Origin: Cycloclasticus sp.
GTDB lineage: Bacteria > Pseudomonadota > Gammaproteobacteria > Methylococcales > Cycloclasticaceae
Direction of reading: 5' to 3'
Assembly: GCA_040743155.1 (NCBI GenBank)
Contig: JBFLJU010000001.1
Location: 1,981,144 to 2,045,143, forward strand
Length of the DNA stretch: 64,000 nucleotides
Under the pieces are notes generated by a model, which saw nothing but the letters and a program-made list of their open reading frames with translations, was not told the DNA's origin and searched no databases. The translations under genes and the position numbers were made by a program. Positions 19,249 through 28,125 of the stretch are shown here, piece by piece; positions within the stretch are counted from its first letter, which is position 1; each line of letters begins with the position of its first letter.

Positions 19249-20532
19249 ATGGCTTCCTCTGAAAGGACTTCTCAAAAGGACTCCATCGCCACTATTGGCA
19301 TAGGCATTATTTTATTGCTCGCTGGTTTCTGGCTGGCTTATCAATTTGTAGAGCCTGCACCAGCCACCACCATCAGCATCAGCACTGGCAGTAAAGAAGG
19401 CGCTTATTACGCCTATGCACTGCAATACAAAGAACACTTAGCTCAGCAAGGCATCACCTTAAACATTGAAACGTCTGCCGGTTCCGCAGAAAATATTGAC
19501 CGTTTATTGGCGAATAAAACAGACCTCGCCTTGGTACAGGGCGGGCTGACCAAACCCAACACGCCGCTATTATCACTCGGCAGCTTATATTATGAGCCCG
19601 CTTGGCTCTTTCACCGTCAAGAGCAAAACTTACAAAAACTAACCGACCTTGCCGGACAAAAAGTCGCTATTGGCGTTGAAGGTAGCGGCACACGTAGCCT
19701 TGCGCTACTGCTAATGAGCGACAACCAACTCGACAGTTCAAACGTAACCTTGACCGATGACTCCGGCTCTTTTGCGGCTAACAAATTATTATCTGGCGAT
19801 ATTGATGCCGCGTTCTTTATTGGCGCAGTTAAATCGCCCGTTATTCGCAAGTTACTACAAACGCCATCCATTGAGTTAGCATCACTCACTCGCGCTGAAG
19901 CATACAAACGCTTGCACCCATTCTTGTCAAAAATAACCTTGCCCGAAGGCGTGATTGACTTGCAAAGCAACGTACCATCACTTGATAAAACATTACTCGC
20001 ACCCACTGTAAACTTGTTAATGAATGCCGGTTTTCACCCTGCATTATCAATACTCGTGCTACAAGCTATTCAGGATACCCATAAAACATCAGGGATTTTC
20101 TCAGCCGCTCATCAGTTTCCAAACAATAACAACCTGACTGCACCTATCAGCGATGTAGCCGAACGCTTCTATAAGAATGGTCCACCTTTTCTAATGCGCT
20201 ATTTGCCTTTCTGGACCGCTATTATGATTGACAGGTTTATTGTTATGATCATCCCATTGCTAGCCATCTTACTGCCGCTAGCTAAGGTGATGCCACCGCT
20301 GTATCAATGGCGCATCAGCTCGCGCATTTATCGTTGGTACGAGGAACTACACAGCGTTGACGATAAAATTCATGGGCATGAACTCACACAGCAACAGCGC
20401 CAACACTTGGGGCAACAACTTAGTCATATTGAAAACGAGGTAAACAAGGTAAAGACACCGTTGTCTTACGCCGAAAAAGTCTATCAATTACTGGTTCACA
20501 TCGACCTAGTTAGGCAGAAATTACATAAGTAA
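19249..20532 (+). CDS. Membrane-anchored TAXI-family solute-binding protein
   Basis: This 427-residue protein resembles the TAXI subclass of TRAP-type periplasmic binding proteins (ISISTGSKEGAYYAYALQYKEHL, residues 43-65; later DLALVQGG). Instead of a cleavable signal peptide it has an N-terminal anchor (about 13-33). A second hydrophobic stretch at about 318-350 is followed by a ~75-residue basic/helical cytoplasmic tail. No TRAP permease genes (DctQ/DctM type) lie near, so it is an orphan and may be a sensor or accessory factor rather than a transporter component. Its stop overlaps the ATG of an EEP hydrolase by one base, implying joint function. Ligand unknown. Confidence 0.82.
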   Translation: MASSERTSQKDSIATIGIGIILLLAGFWLAYQFVEPAPATTISISTGSKEGAYYAYALQYKEHLAQQGITLNIETSAGSAENIDRLLANKTDLALVQGGLTKPNTPLLSLGSLYYEPAWLFHRQEQNLQKLTDLAGQKVAIGVEGSGTRSLALLLMSDNQLDSSNVTLTDDSGSFAANKLLSGDIDAAFFIGAVKSPVIRKLLQTPSIELASLTRAEAYKRLHPFLSKITLPEGVIDLQSNVPSLDKTLLAPTVNLLMNAGFHPALSILVLQAIQDTHKTSGIFSAAHQFPNNNNLTAPISDVAERFYKNGPPFLMRYLPFWTAIMIDRFIVMIIPLLAILLPLAKVMPPLYQWRISSRIYRWYEELHSVDDKIHGHELTQQQRQHLGQQLSHIENEVNKVKTPLSYAEKVYQLLVHIDLVRQKLHK

Positions 20533-21587
20533 TGACCGCCATTGCCGTCATATTTATTTTTTTTATATGCCTTCTTTTTGCCATACTCGCGACCGGCTTT
20601 TACCCAAAAAATGAACAAGCAGAAAGCATTGTAAAAGTCGCCGACGCTCCCTTACTCAGTAAGGGGAAAGACATTAAAGTTCTTTCCTATAACGTTCAAT
20701 TTATGGCGGGAAAAGACTACGTTTTTTGGTTTGACGTTCCAGAAGTTAATGGCCCAGATAGCAGACCGTCTACCAGCGCCATTGTAAAAACGCTGCATGA
20801 TGTCGCCAATATCATTATTGACGAAAACCCTGACTTCATCCTTTTACAAGAAGTGGATGATGGGGCGAAACGTACCGGCAAGCAGGATCAGCTGCAAGCC
20901 TTACTCGACTTGCTACCGACTCACTACTCTTACCACACCTCTGCTTTTTATTGGAAATCTGGCTTTGTACCCCACCCCAAAATATTAGGCCGCGCGGGGA
21001 TGAAGCTCAGCACAATATCAAAACACCCTATAGCGCTCGCTAAGCGGCACCAACTCGCGTTAACACCGGGCAATATAATTGCCAAGCATTTAGGCATTAA
21101 ACGAGCCGTACTTGAAGCACACATTCCATATGATGAAGGAGGTGAACTAATACTCTTCAACACACACCTCGAAGCATTCTCCAAACAATCTGATACGCTA
21201 CAAAAACAAGTCGACCATATTGTTTCATTACTAACGCAGTATACTGACCGCGGCATTCCGTGGATCATTGGCGGTGATTTCAACCTACTACCGCCCAATC
21301 AATACAGGACGCTTCCCGCAAGGCAACGCACCCACTATCGAGCTGCGTCCGAAATTTTCGGCTTAACCAATCAATTCCCTTGCATCCCCTCGATGAAGGA
21401 CATCGGCACCAATCCATCTGATTGGTACAGTTTTTATTCAAACGACCCCGAGGTTGCAATACCCGATAGAACATTAGATTATTTATTTTATTCACCCTTG
21501 CTGACGTGCCATTGCAAAAATATTCGTCAACACGACACGCTCAGTATTTCCGATCACTTCCCGCTTATTGCAAGCTTTAATTTATAG
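20532..21587 (+). CDS. Membrane-anchored endonuclease/exonuclease/phosphatase-family hydrolase (paralogue 2)
   Basis: This 351-residue protein is a paralogue of the one at 10782-11864. It has the same plan: an N-terminal membrane anchor (residues 4-23), the conserved block NVQFMAGKDYVF, catalytic E107 (LLQEVDDGAK), NTHLEAF, IGGDFNLLPP and the C-terminal SDHFPLI. Catalytic residues of the EEP fold are therefore intact. It starts on the last base of the TAXI gene stop codon and is translationally coupled to it. An extracytoplasmic phosphodiesterase acting at the membrane is inferred; the substrate is unknown. Confidence 0.85.
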   Translation: MTAIAVIFIFFICLLFAILATGFYPKNEQAESIVKVADAPLLSKGKDIKVLSYNVQFMAGKDYVFWFDVPEVNGPDSRPSTSAIVKTLHDVANIIIDENPDFILLQEVDDGAKRTGKQDQLQALLDLLPTHYSYHTSAFYWKSGFVPHPKILGRAGMKLSTISKHPIALAKRHQLALTPGNIIAKHLGIKRAVLEAHIPYDEGGELILFNTHLEAFSKQSDTLQKQVDHIVSLLTQYTDRGIPWIIGGDFNLLPPNQYRTLPARQRTHYRAASEIFGLTNQFPCIPSMKDIGTNPSDWYSFYSNDPEVAIPDRTLDYLFYSPLLTCHCKNIRQHDTLSISDHFPLIASFNL

Positions 21588-21641
21588 GCATATACTCAGC
21601 TGCTCATTTAAATAAAAATTGCTTATAAAAAGGAGAACACA

Positions 21642-21935
21642 ATGGCTGTAGACGTTATTTTAGATCTAAAAGTAAGTGCTGAGAATCGAGAAGAATTATT
21701 GGGCGTTTTCACTGCGATCCTACCGGACACCCGTGCATACAAAGGCTGCATAGAGATCACTGTTACGACTAATGAAGATGATCCACACAACATTGTTTTA
21801 CTCGAAAAGTGGGAACAACGTAGTGATCACGAAAGTTATATGGCATGGCGTACAGAGCGTGGTGACATTGAGAAGCTTGCCAGCCTATTATCAGCGCCAC
21901 CCGCTGTTAGCTACCTAACCGCTGTTTCAATTTAA
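21642..21935 (+). CDS. ABM-domain putative quinol-type monooxygenase
   Basis: This 97-residue protein has a single ferredoxin-like antibiotic-biosynthesis-monooxygenase domain. It has the typical order of an N-terminal strand (VDVILDLKV), the AYKGCIEITV turn, the IVLLEKWEQRSDHESYMAWR core and a short C-terminal strand. Family members oxidise quinols without cofactors or act as small stress proteins; the activity here is not certain. A strong ribosome site (AAAAGGAGA) precedes the ATG. It is a single gene, with a stem-loop about 65 bases downstream. Confidence 0.85.
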   Translation: MAVDVILDLKVSAENREELLGVFTAILPDTRAYKGCIEITVTTNEDDPHNIVLLEKWEQRSDHESYMAWRTERGDIEKLASLLSAPPAVSYLTAVSI

Positions 21936-21999
21936 CGGCGTTGATCTGTCGGCGACTATACTGTCGGCATAGCCTCAACTAAATTTCAGTTGCCGATTA

Positions 22000-22038
22000 A
22001 TACATATAGGGCATGACTCATTCGTGCCCTATATGTAT
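22000..22038. repeat. 14-bp perfect stem-loop
   Basis: ATACATATAGGGCA (22000-22013) and TGCCCTATATGTAT (22025-22038) form exact arms around an 11-base loop. It sits between the ABM and ion-channel genes. No run of T follows, so it may be an RNA-stabilising hairpin or a weak terminator of the ABM transcript, or a protein-binding site. Confidence 0.55.
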
Positions 22039-22084
22039 GTAATCAGCTCATACCTATGACGTTTGGAACTCATTTTTCAACATC

Positions 22085-22510
22085 ATGATATCTGTATTTG
22101 CTTTAAATTCGTTTGTCGTCGCCGTTGCCGTGGTGATTCACTACGAGTTTTTGTATCGCATATCCAGATACATTCCACACATGACCGTAAAACACCGGCT
22201 TAGGATTCTATTCGGTGTGTTTGCTGCTTTAGTTGCACACGCGGTAGAGGTCTGGATTTTTGCCTTAGCCTTCTACTATATGCACCATGCCGACGGCTGG
22301 GGTCACTTAGAAGGAAACTTCGACGGCAGTTTGCTCGATTGCACATACCTGTCCTTCACAACGTTTACAACCTTAGGTTTTGGCGACATCCAACCAATCG
22401 GGGATTTACGACATTTAACCGGCCTCGAATCCCTCACTGGGCTTGTTTTAATCACTTGGACCGCTTCATTCTTATATTACGAAATGCAACGCTATTGGGA
22501 CAACCACTAA
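22085..22510 (+). CDS. Two-TM potassium-channel-like protein (ion channel family)
   Basis: This 141-residue membrane protein has an N-terminal helix (3-20), TM1 (about 40-66), a pore loop and TM2 (about 113-132). The pore helix and filter read FTTFTTLGFGDIQP, with TLGFGD at 96-101. The filter is GFGD rather than the common GYGD; this substitution also occurs in functional K+ channels. There is no cytoplasmic RCK/TrkA domain. It is a single gene, and no clear regulatory partner is seen. Confidence 0.85.
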   Translation: MISVFALNSFVVAVAVVIHYEFLYRISRYIPHMTVKHRLRILFGVFAALVAHAVEVWIFALAFYYMHHADGWGHLEGNFDGSLLDCTYLSFTTFTTLGFGDIQPIGDLRHLTGLESLTGLVLITWTASFLYYEMQRYWDNH

Positions 22511-22650
22511 CGAACGTTTAACTTTCCTTGATGAATAAGGCAACGCCTAGATACGATAGAACTGGCAATATATTTCGTTAGACTCTTTTACTCATCTCTT
22601 TACGCCGTGACCTGTATAATCCTCCTCACCCCGCACATTAGGAACACACC

Positions 22651-23487
22651 ATGGTTAAGCTTGGACAAACACATCAATTAGAAGTTATTAAAGCACTCGA
22701 TTTCGGCTTCTTTCTTGATGCCAAAGAATTAGGCGAGGTACTGTTACCGGGCAAGTATGCCCCAAAAGATTTGGCAGTAGGTTCATCGCTTTATGTTTTT
22801 CTGTATCTTGATTCAGAAGATCGCCCTATTGCCACCACTAAAACTCCCAAAGCCAAAGTTGGTGAATTTGCTTACCTAAAAGCAGTTGCTCGAACACACG
22901 TAGGCGCCTTCTTAGACTGGGGCTTAGAAAAAGACGTTCTAGTACCCTTTGCCGAACAACATGTCCCGATGGAGGTTGATAAGTCTTACCTCGTTTATTT
23001 ATACCTCGATAAGAACGACGGCCGCATTGTTGCCTCATCTAAAATAGACAAGTTTATTGATGATGAAGAACCTCACGATTTTACTCCCCAACAACAAGTA
23101 GACTTAATCGTTGCCAATAGCACGCCACTTGGCTTTAAAGCCATCATTAATCATTCTCATTGGGGTATTTTGTATAAAAACGACGTATTCCAACAATTAA
23201 GTTTCGGTCAATCCAAAAAAGGCTTTATTAAGCGTATACGGCCTGACGGGAAAATTGATTTGAGCCTACAAGGCGGCAAAGAAACTCGAGACAAATACAG
23301 CAAAATCATTATTAACTATTTAGAAAAACACGAAGGTTTCTCACCTTTGCACGACAAGTCCAACCCAGAAATTATTTCCGACACCTTTGGCATGAGCAAA
23401 GGTGCCTTCAAAAAAGCCATCGGCGGTTTATACAAACAACGCATTCTTAGCATCTCTAAAGACGGCATTCGTCTACTAGAGAAATAA
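22651..23487 (+). CDS. CvfB-like S1-domain RNA-binding protein
   Basis: This 278-residue cytoplasmic protein has tandem S1-type beta-barrels (about 1-60, 65-130 and 145-215; GAFLDWGLEKDVLVPFAEQ is typical) and a C-terminal winged-helix segment (about 220-278; MSKGAFKKAIGGLYKQRIL). This is the layout of the CvfB/YitL family, known from Staphylococcus as a virulence-gene regulator acting on RNA. The normal family length is about 280. The gene starts its own unit, with DUF3622 and arfB genes close behind on the same strand, which may form an operon. Confidence 0.9.
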   Translation: MVKLGQTHQLEVIKALDFGFFLDAKELGEVLLPGKYAPKDLAVGSSLYVFLYLDSEDRPIATTKTPKAKVGEFAYLKAVARTHVGAFLDWGLEKDVLVPFAEQHVPMEVDKSYLVYLYLDKNDGRIVASSKIDKFIDDEEPHDFTPQQQVDLIVANSTPLGFKAIINHSHWGILYKNDVFQQLSFGQSKKGFIKRIRPDGKIDLSLQGGKETRDKYSKIIINYLEKHEGFSPLHDKSNPEIISDTFGMSKGAFKKAIGGLYKQRILSISKDGIRLLEK

Positions 23488-23514
23488 CCTTTATTACCTA
23501 TTTATCAAAATATT

Positions 23515-23736
23515 ATGAAACAAAGCAAAAAATACAGCATCCAAACATCTCAAGAAAATGACAACTGGAAAGCTGAAGTAATTCGTCGCGCCAGCGCCAA
23601 AAAAACCATCGTCTCAAAAACTCAAAGCGGCTTTAACAATGAAGCAGAAGCCATTGCTTGGGCAGAAAAAGAACTGGTTCAATTCACCGCTAAGCAAAGC
23701 GAACAAAATAAACGCCGCGCAGAAAAACGCAAATAA
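23515..23736 (+). CDS. Small DUF3622-family protein
   Basis: This 73-residue, lysine-rich protein (KYSIQTSQENDNWKAEVIRRASAKKTIVSK and a basic C-terminus RRAEKRK) resembles the DUF3622 family of small gammaproteobacterial proteins. No function is established. It starts 27 bases after the CvfB-like gene and ends 27 bases before arfB. The charge suggests nucleic-acid or ribosome contact, but that is a guess. Confidence 0.8.
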   Translation: MKQSKKYSIQTSQENDNWKAEVIRRASAKKTIVSKTQSGFNNEAEAIAWAEKELVQFTAKQSEQNKRRAEKRK

Positions 23737-23763
23737 ACTCAGCCTTACAAACAACTTGCTGCC

Positions 23764-24177
23764 GTGCTCCGCATTTCCCAACACCTGGCCATCACTTACG
23801 AGGAAATAGAGCTAACCGCCATTCGCGCTCAAGGCGCAGGCGGCCAAAACGTTAACAAAGTATCATCGGCCATCCACCTGCGTTTTGATATTAGCGCTTC
23901 TTCACTGCCCAACTTTTATAAACAACGCCTACTCGCCCGGCAAGACCAACGTATTAACAAAGATGGCGTGATCATCATCAAAGCTCAGCAATATCGCACG
24001 CAGGAAAAAAACCGAGCCGATGCTTTAGAGCGCCTGCGCGCTATTATAAAAAGCGCGACAATCGTACAAAAACCTCGTCGTACGACTAAACCCAGCAAAA
24101 ATGCCAAACGAAAACGCGTAGACAATAAAACTCAGCGTGGCAAACTAAAACAACTGCGAAAAAACATCATTGATTAA
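23764..24177 (+). CDS. arfB: Alternative ribosome-rescue factor / peptidyl-tRNA hydrolase ArfB
   Basis: This 137-residue member of the class I release-factor family (YaeJ) rescues ribosomes stalled on non-stop mRNAs. The catalytic GGQ motif is at 26-28 within AQGAGGQNVNKVSSAIHLRFD. A basic C-terminal tail (TTKPSKNAKRKRVDNKTQRGKLKQLRK) inserts into the empty mRNA channel in characterised homologues. It uses a GTG start. It lacks the codon-recognition domain, as expected for the family. A terminator-like hairpin follows at 24294. Confidence 0.93.
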   Translation: MLRISQHLAITYEEIELTAIRAQGAGGQNVNKVSSAIHLRFDISASSLPNFYKQRLLARQDQRINKDGVIIIKAQQYRTQEKNRADALERLRAIIKSATIVQKPRRTTKPSKNAKRKRVDNKTQRGKLKQLRKNIID

Positions 24178-24256
24178 GCTTGCCATTACCTCCGTAAACA
24201 AAAGCGCAGGGTTTACGCTTGAATAACCCATGACAGGGATCTATAGTCCACCGTAC

Positions 24257-24314
24257 TGCCCACTATTCTTTTGGGCATATGAATAGGAATTATAGGGAAA
24301 CCATTTCCCTTTTT
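24257..24314 (+). terminator. Probable Rho-independent terminator after arfB, with preceding hairpin
   Basis: AGGGAAA (24294-24300), CCA, then TTTCCCT (24304-24310) is followed by a run of T to 24314. An additional TGCCCA/TGGGCA hairpin lies at 24257-24277. The stem of the terminator is short (7 bp), so termination may be partial. Confidence 0.5.
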
Positions 24315-24379
24315 ATGCATTAATAACGCAGCTAAACTCTCAGCGTTGGACATGAAATTTAAAGTAAAGGAGAAAAAAA

Positions 24380-24685
24380 TTGGTTACTTGCTACATACGT
24401 TACGTCATTGAACCCAAGAAAATAAATGAATTTGAGCACTATTCAAAGCTTTGGATTCCACTAATAGAAAAACATGGGGGAACACATCATGGATATTTTC
24501 TCCCATCAGAGGGTGCCAATAATATTGCCCTAGCCTTATTCTCATTCCCAAGTTTGGCTGAGTACGAGCAGTACCGTTCAAACTCGTTCAAAGACAAAGA
24601 CTGCCTTGCGGCATTTGCATACGCAGATGAAACAAGTTGTATCGTTAGCTATGAACGCAGTTTCTTTCGCCCCGTTTTTAAGTAA
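24380..24685 (+). CDS. NIPSNAP-family protein
   Basis: This 101-residue protein has a single dimeric alpha-beta-barrel domain of the NIPSNAP type (CYIRYVIEPKKINEFEHYSKLWIPLIEKHGG; LFSFPSLAEYEQYR). The start is TTG at 24380, supported by an excellent ribosome site AAAGGAG (24366-24372). The biochemical role of bacterial NIPSNAP proteins is not known. It is a single gene bounded by a terminator upstream. Confidence 0.85.
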   Translation: MVTCYIRYVIEPKKINEFEHYSKLWIPLIEKHGGTHHGYFLPSEGANNIALALFSFPSLAEYEQYRSNSFKDKDCLAAFAYADETSCIVSYERSFFRPVFK

Positions 24686-24823
24686 ACAACTTAGCTGGGC
24701 ATTTACAGCCTTATATTTTGCTAGATTACCCGCCGCTGATAGGCGACATAGGCTCAGCCTAGGCATGTAACTGATACACTTTAAGTGTAAAATTCGCCCA
24801 CTGTTTATTAATTAGGATTCATC

Positions 24824-25159
24824 ATGAGCGCTTTACCTAACTGCCCTAAATGCAACTCTGAATATACTTACGAGGATAGCAATTTATACATTTGTCCAGA
24901 GTGCGCGCACGAATGGTCTATGGAGGCGCTCGACGATGAAGACACCCTTATCGTAAAGGACTCAAACGGAAATTTATTACACGATGGCGACACCATCACG
25001 GTGATTAAAGACCTTAAAGTAAAGGGCTCGTCAGCCGTCGTAAAAGTAGGCACCAAGGTGAAAAATATTCGCTTGGTTGAAGGCGATCACGATATTGACT
25101 GTAAAGTTAGCGGTATTGGACCCATGAAACTCAAATCAGAGTTTGTGAAAAAGGCTTAA
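24824..25159 (+). CDS. PhnA/YjdM-family zinc-ribbon protein
   Basis: This 111-residue protein has an N-terminal zinc ribbon, C7-x2-C10 and C24-x2-C27, followed by an SH3-like PhnA domain ([31 protein letters not shown]). Homologues are called alkylphosphonate utilisation protein PhnA, but that role is not established for the family and no phn genes lie nearby. A bidirectional terminator follows. Confidence 0.9.
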   Translation: MSALPNCPKCNSEYTYEDSNLYICPECAHEWSMEALDDEDTLIVKDSNGNLLHDGDTITVIKDLKVKGSSAVVKVGTKVKNIRLVEGDHDIDCKVSGIGPMKLKSEFVKKA

Positions 25160-25170
25160 TTCATCATACA

Positions 25171-25202
25171 AATAACAGCACCGGCAAACCAGTGCTGTTA
25201 TT
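25171..25202. terminator. Bidirectional terminator between phnA-like gene and glycine-cleavage operon
   Basis: AATAACAGCAC (25171-25181) and GTGCTGTTATT (25192-25202) form an 11-bp perfect stem with a 10-base loop between two convergent genes. T-rich flanks on both sides allow termination in both directions. Confidence 0.75.
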
Positions 25203-25210
25203 GCTTTGTT

Positions 25211-26143
25211 CTAGAATGATTCGCCAAACTGCTCTAGATATTGTGCTTTTACATCATCTAACGTAACCACATGATTTTGCGTACCTGCGTGAGCAATTTT
25301 AATCGCACCCATTAGACCTGCGATTCGTCCGGTTACTTCCCAACCTAGGTCATTCATTAGGCCATACAATAAACCACCACGATAAGCATCCCCGCAACCT
25401 GTTGGATCAACTAACGCTGCCGCTTTTGCCGCTGGAATATCAATTCGTTTATCTTTGGTATAAATCAACGAGCCTTCAGCACCTTTGGTAATAATTAATG
25501 CCTCTACTTGTTCTGCAACTTCATGAGGTGATAAGCCGGTTCTTTCTTGTAGTAGCGCTGCTTCATAGTCATTTAAAGTAACCCATGTCGCCTGCCCAAT
25601 AAACGTTTTCAGTTCCTCGCCATCGAACATCGGCAGGCCTTGACCCGGATCAAATATAAAAGGAATACCGGCTTCTAAAAACTGTTCTGCGTGCTCAATC
25701 ATGCCAGCCTTCCCATCGGGCGACACAATACCGATCTTTACCCCTGCGTCACTCGGCACCCGAACCAGTTCCGAACGCCCCATAGCACCGGGGTGAAACG
25801 CGGTTATTTGGTTATCGTCTTCATCGGTGGTGATGTACGCCTGACCGGTAAAATCATCCGCCAATATTTTTAAATACTCTTGGCTAACGCCGGCTTTAGT
25901 CATCCAGTCAGCATAGGGGCCGAAGTCTTTACCCACTGTTGCCATCGGCAGCGCGGTTTCCCCCAGTAGGTGCAAGTTGTAGGCGATATTACCCGCACAC
26001 CCCCCGAACTCACGGCGCAAATCTGGCACAAAAAAGGACACATTCAACATATGCACTTTATCCGGCAAAATGTGATTTTTAAATTTATCTTGGAACACCA
26101 TGATGGTGTCATACGCCATTGAACCGCAAATTAAAGCACTCAT
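25211..26143 (-). CDS. PfkB-family carbohydrate/nucleoside kinase
   Basis: This 310-residue ribokinase-fold enzyme resembles proteins often labelled adenosine kinase. The substrate-binding N-terminus has the glycine pair REFGGCAGNIAYNL (residues 40-53). The ATP-site signature DPTGCGDAYRGG lies at 246-257, with the catalytic base D252. It is the last gene of the glycine-cleavage operon; its ATG begins on the final base of the gcvPB stop. A role tied to one-carbon or nucleoside metabolism is suggested by position only. The true substrate needs assay. Confidence 0.85.
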   Translation of the reverse strand: MSALICGSMAYDTIMVFQDKFKNHILPDKVHMLNVSFFVPDLRREFGGCAGNIAYNLHLLGETALPMATVGKDFGPYADWMTKAGVSQEYLKILADDFTGQAYITTDEDDNQITAFHPGAMGRSELVRVPSDAGVKIGIVSPDGKAGMIEHAEQFLEAGIPFIFDPGQGLPMFDGEELKTFIGQATWVTLNDYEAALLQERTGLSPHEVAEQVEALIITKGAEGSLIYTKDKRIDIPAAKAAALVDPTGCGDAYRGGLLYGLMNDLGWEVTGRIAGLMGAIKIAHAGTQNHVVTLDDVKAQYLEQFGESF

Positions 26144-27600
26144 TATTTAACCTCTTCCTTTTTCCAAACCACATCGAGCTGCTTAACAGCTTTCACATCA
26201 TCTAAACGCCTAACAGGCAATGTATAGGGCGCTTGCTTTAATAGTTGCGCGTCTTCTTCCGCTTCCACTAAAATTTTTGCCATCGTGTCGATAAAATCAT
26301 CTAACGTTTCTTTTGCTTCAGTTTCTGTCGGCTCAACCAGCAAACATTCTGGAATTAACAACGGAAAATACGTGGTCGGCGCGTGGAAGTCGTAATCCAA
26401 CAAGCGTTTCGCAACATCCATTGCCGTGACACCCAACTCTTTCGCTTGTTTTTTAAGCGTTAAAATAAATTCATGCGTAGCGCGTCTGTCTGGATACGCC
26501 GCGTCATAACCGACTTCCATTAAACGTTTTAATAGGTAATTGGCGTTTAACGTAGCGAAATCCGCCACCCTTGGCATTCCTTCACGGCCTAACATTCTTG
26601 CGTAGATATACGCACGCAGCAACACCCCAGCATTACCCGCAAAAGCGGACATTCTGCCAATTGTTTGCGGACAATCGTTTTCATCCAACAATACATACTG
26701 CTCGTCTTTTTTACCAACAATCGGCACCGGCAAATAGGGTTTTAAGCGCTTACTAACACCCACAGGTCCGGCACCAGGGCCGCCACCGCCGTGCGGTGTT
26801 GAGAAGGTTTTGTGTAAATTCATATGAATCACATCAAAGCCCATGTCACCTGGACGCACTTTGCCCAAGATGGCATTTAAGTTAGCACCATCGTAATACA
26901 ACAAACCACCTGCCTCATGCACAATGCCGGCAATTTCTTTTATCTTGCGGTCAAAAACACCTAACGTGCTTGGATTTGTCAGCATAATGCCTGCTGTTTT
27001 TGGGCCGACCGCTTCTTTTAGCGCGTCAATATCGACGTCACCATTCCCGCCTGTAGGAATTTCACGCACCTTGTAACCGCACATCACTGCTGACGCAGGG
27101 TTAGTTCCATGCGCCGCATCGGGTACTAAAATTTCACAACGCGCCGTGTCATTACGGTCATCGTGATAGGCTTTAATCATGGCCACACCCGCAAACTCAC
27201 CTTGCGCACCGGCCGCAGGCGACAGGGACACCGCTTGCATACCAGTGACTTCTTTCAACATGCCTTGTAGCTCATACATGCATTGTAAAAAACCTTGCCC
27301 ATGCAAACTTGGGCCTAATGGGTGCCGACCTGAGAATTCTGGCAAACTCGCCAAGGTGTTACACGCACGCGGGTTGTATTTCATCGTGCATGAGCCGAGC
27401 GGATAGAAGTGCGTATCGATGGAAAAGTTTTTTTGTGACAAGCGCGTAAAATGCCTAACAACTTGCATTTCAGACGCTTCAGGCAAATTGGGCTTTGATG
27501 TTCTTAAAGCATCTGCCGGCAACGATGACAGTGCATCGTTGTCGGCAGGTAGTTGAGCATTCGATGCTCTACCCGTATGTGATTGCTCAAATATCAGCAT
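26143..27600 (-). CDS. gcvPB: Glycine dehydrogenase (decarboxylating) subunit 2, P-protein beta
   Basis: This 485-residue subunit carries the pyridoxal-phosphate lysine (K264 in [16 protein letters not shown]) and works with GcvPA to decarboxylate glycine and load the aminomethyl group on GcvH. The two-subunit P-protein differs from the fused ~950-residue form of E. coli. It is separated from gcvPA by the tpx gene, an interruption of the usual adjacent pair. It starts 14 bases after tpx. Confidence 0.96.
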   Translation of the reverse strand: MLIFEQSHTGRASNAQLPADNDALSSLPADALRTSKPNLPEASEMQVVRHFTRLSQKNFSIDTHFYPLGSCTMKYNPRACNTLASLPEFSGRHPLGPSLHGQGFLQCMYELQGMLKEVTGMQAVSLSPAAGAQGEFAGVAMIKAYHDDRNDTARCEILVPDAAHGTNPASAVMCGYKVREIPTGGNGDVDIDALKEAVGPKTAGIMLTNPSTLGVFDRKIKEIAGIVHEAGGLLYYDGANLNAILGKVRPGDMGFDVIHMNLHKTFSTPHGGGGPGAGPVGVSKRLKPYLPVPIVGKKDEQYVLLDENDCPQTIGRMSAFAGNAGVLLRAYIYARMLGREGMPRVADFATLNANYLLKRLMEVGYDAAYPDRRATHEFILTLKKQAKELGVTAMDVAKRLLDYDFHAPTTYFPLLIPECLLVEPTETEAKETLDDFIDTMAKILVEAEEDAQLLKQAPYTLPVRRLDDVKAVKQLDVVWKKEEVK

Positions 27601-27614
27601 AGAAATAAGTTCTC

Positions 27615-28118
27615 TTAACTTAGTTTAGCGAATGCGGCGTCATAATTTGGTTCGTCAGCTACTTCTTTAACAAGTTCTGAGCTGATAACCACATCATTTT
27701 CATCTAACACCAATAACGCTCTTGTTGTAATACCCTTAAAAGGGCCATCTTCAATAAAAACACCGTAATCTTTTGCGAATTTACGACCGCGCATCAGCGA
27801 TAAAGGCACTACATTTTCTAGCCCCTCACCACCACAAAAACGCGCCATTGCAAAAGGTAGATCTGCCGCTACAACTAGAAATACTGCATCTGAGTGCTTG
27901 CTTGCGTATTCGTTAATTTTCTTGGTCGATAACTGGCAGGTAGGTGTATCCAAACTTGGTACAATACTGATCAGTTTTTTCTTACCTGCGTAATCCGCCA
28001 AAGACACGTCGGCGAGCTCTTTCGTGGTTAAAACAAAATCCGGTGCTTTATCGCCTACTGCGGGTAATTGGCCGTTCGTATGAAACTCTGCACCTTTTAT
28101 CGTAATTATTGCCATCAT
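27615..28118 (-). CDS. tpx: Thiol peroxidase Tpx (2-Cys peroxiredoxin)
   Basis: This 167-residue peroxiredoxin reduces hydroperoxides using thioredoxin. The peroxidatic C61 sits in [14 protein letters not shown] and the resolving C95 in ARFCGGEGL, the standard Tpx arrangement. A longer in-frame reading back to 28169 exists, but AAGGAG just before the paired ATGs at 28118/28115 fixes the start and gives the normal length. It lies between gcvPA and gcvPB with gaps of 7 and 14 bases, so it is translated from the glycine-cleavage mRNA unless it has its own promoter within gcvPA. Confidence 0.95.
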   Translation of the reverse strand: MMAIITIKGAEFHTNGQLPAVGDKAPDFVLTTKELADVSLADYAGKKKLISIVPSLDTPTCQLSTKKINEYASKHSDAVFLVVAADLPFAMARFCGGEGLENVVPLSLMRGRKFAKDYGVFIEDGPFKGITTRALLVLDENDVVISSELVKEVADEPNYDAAFAKLS

Positions 28119-28125
28119 TTTCTCC

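Noticed and set aside
22085-22510. Ion-channel gene as broken because of the GFGD filter
   Set aside because: GFGD filters are known in functional K+ channels and the rest of the pore region is intact.
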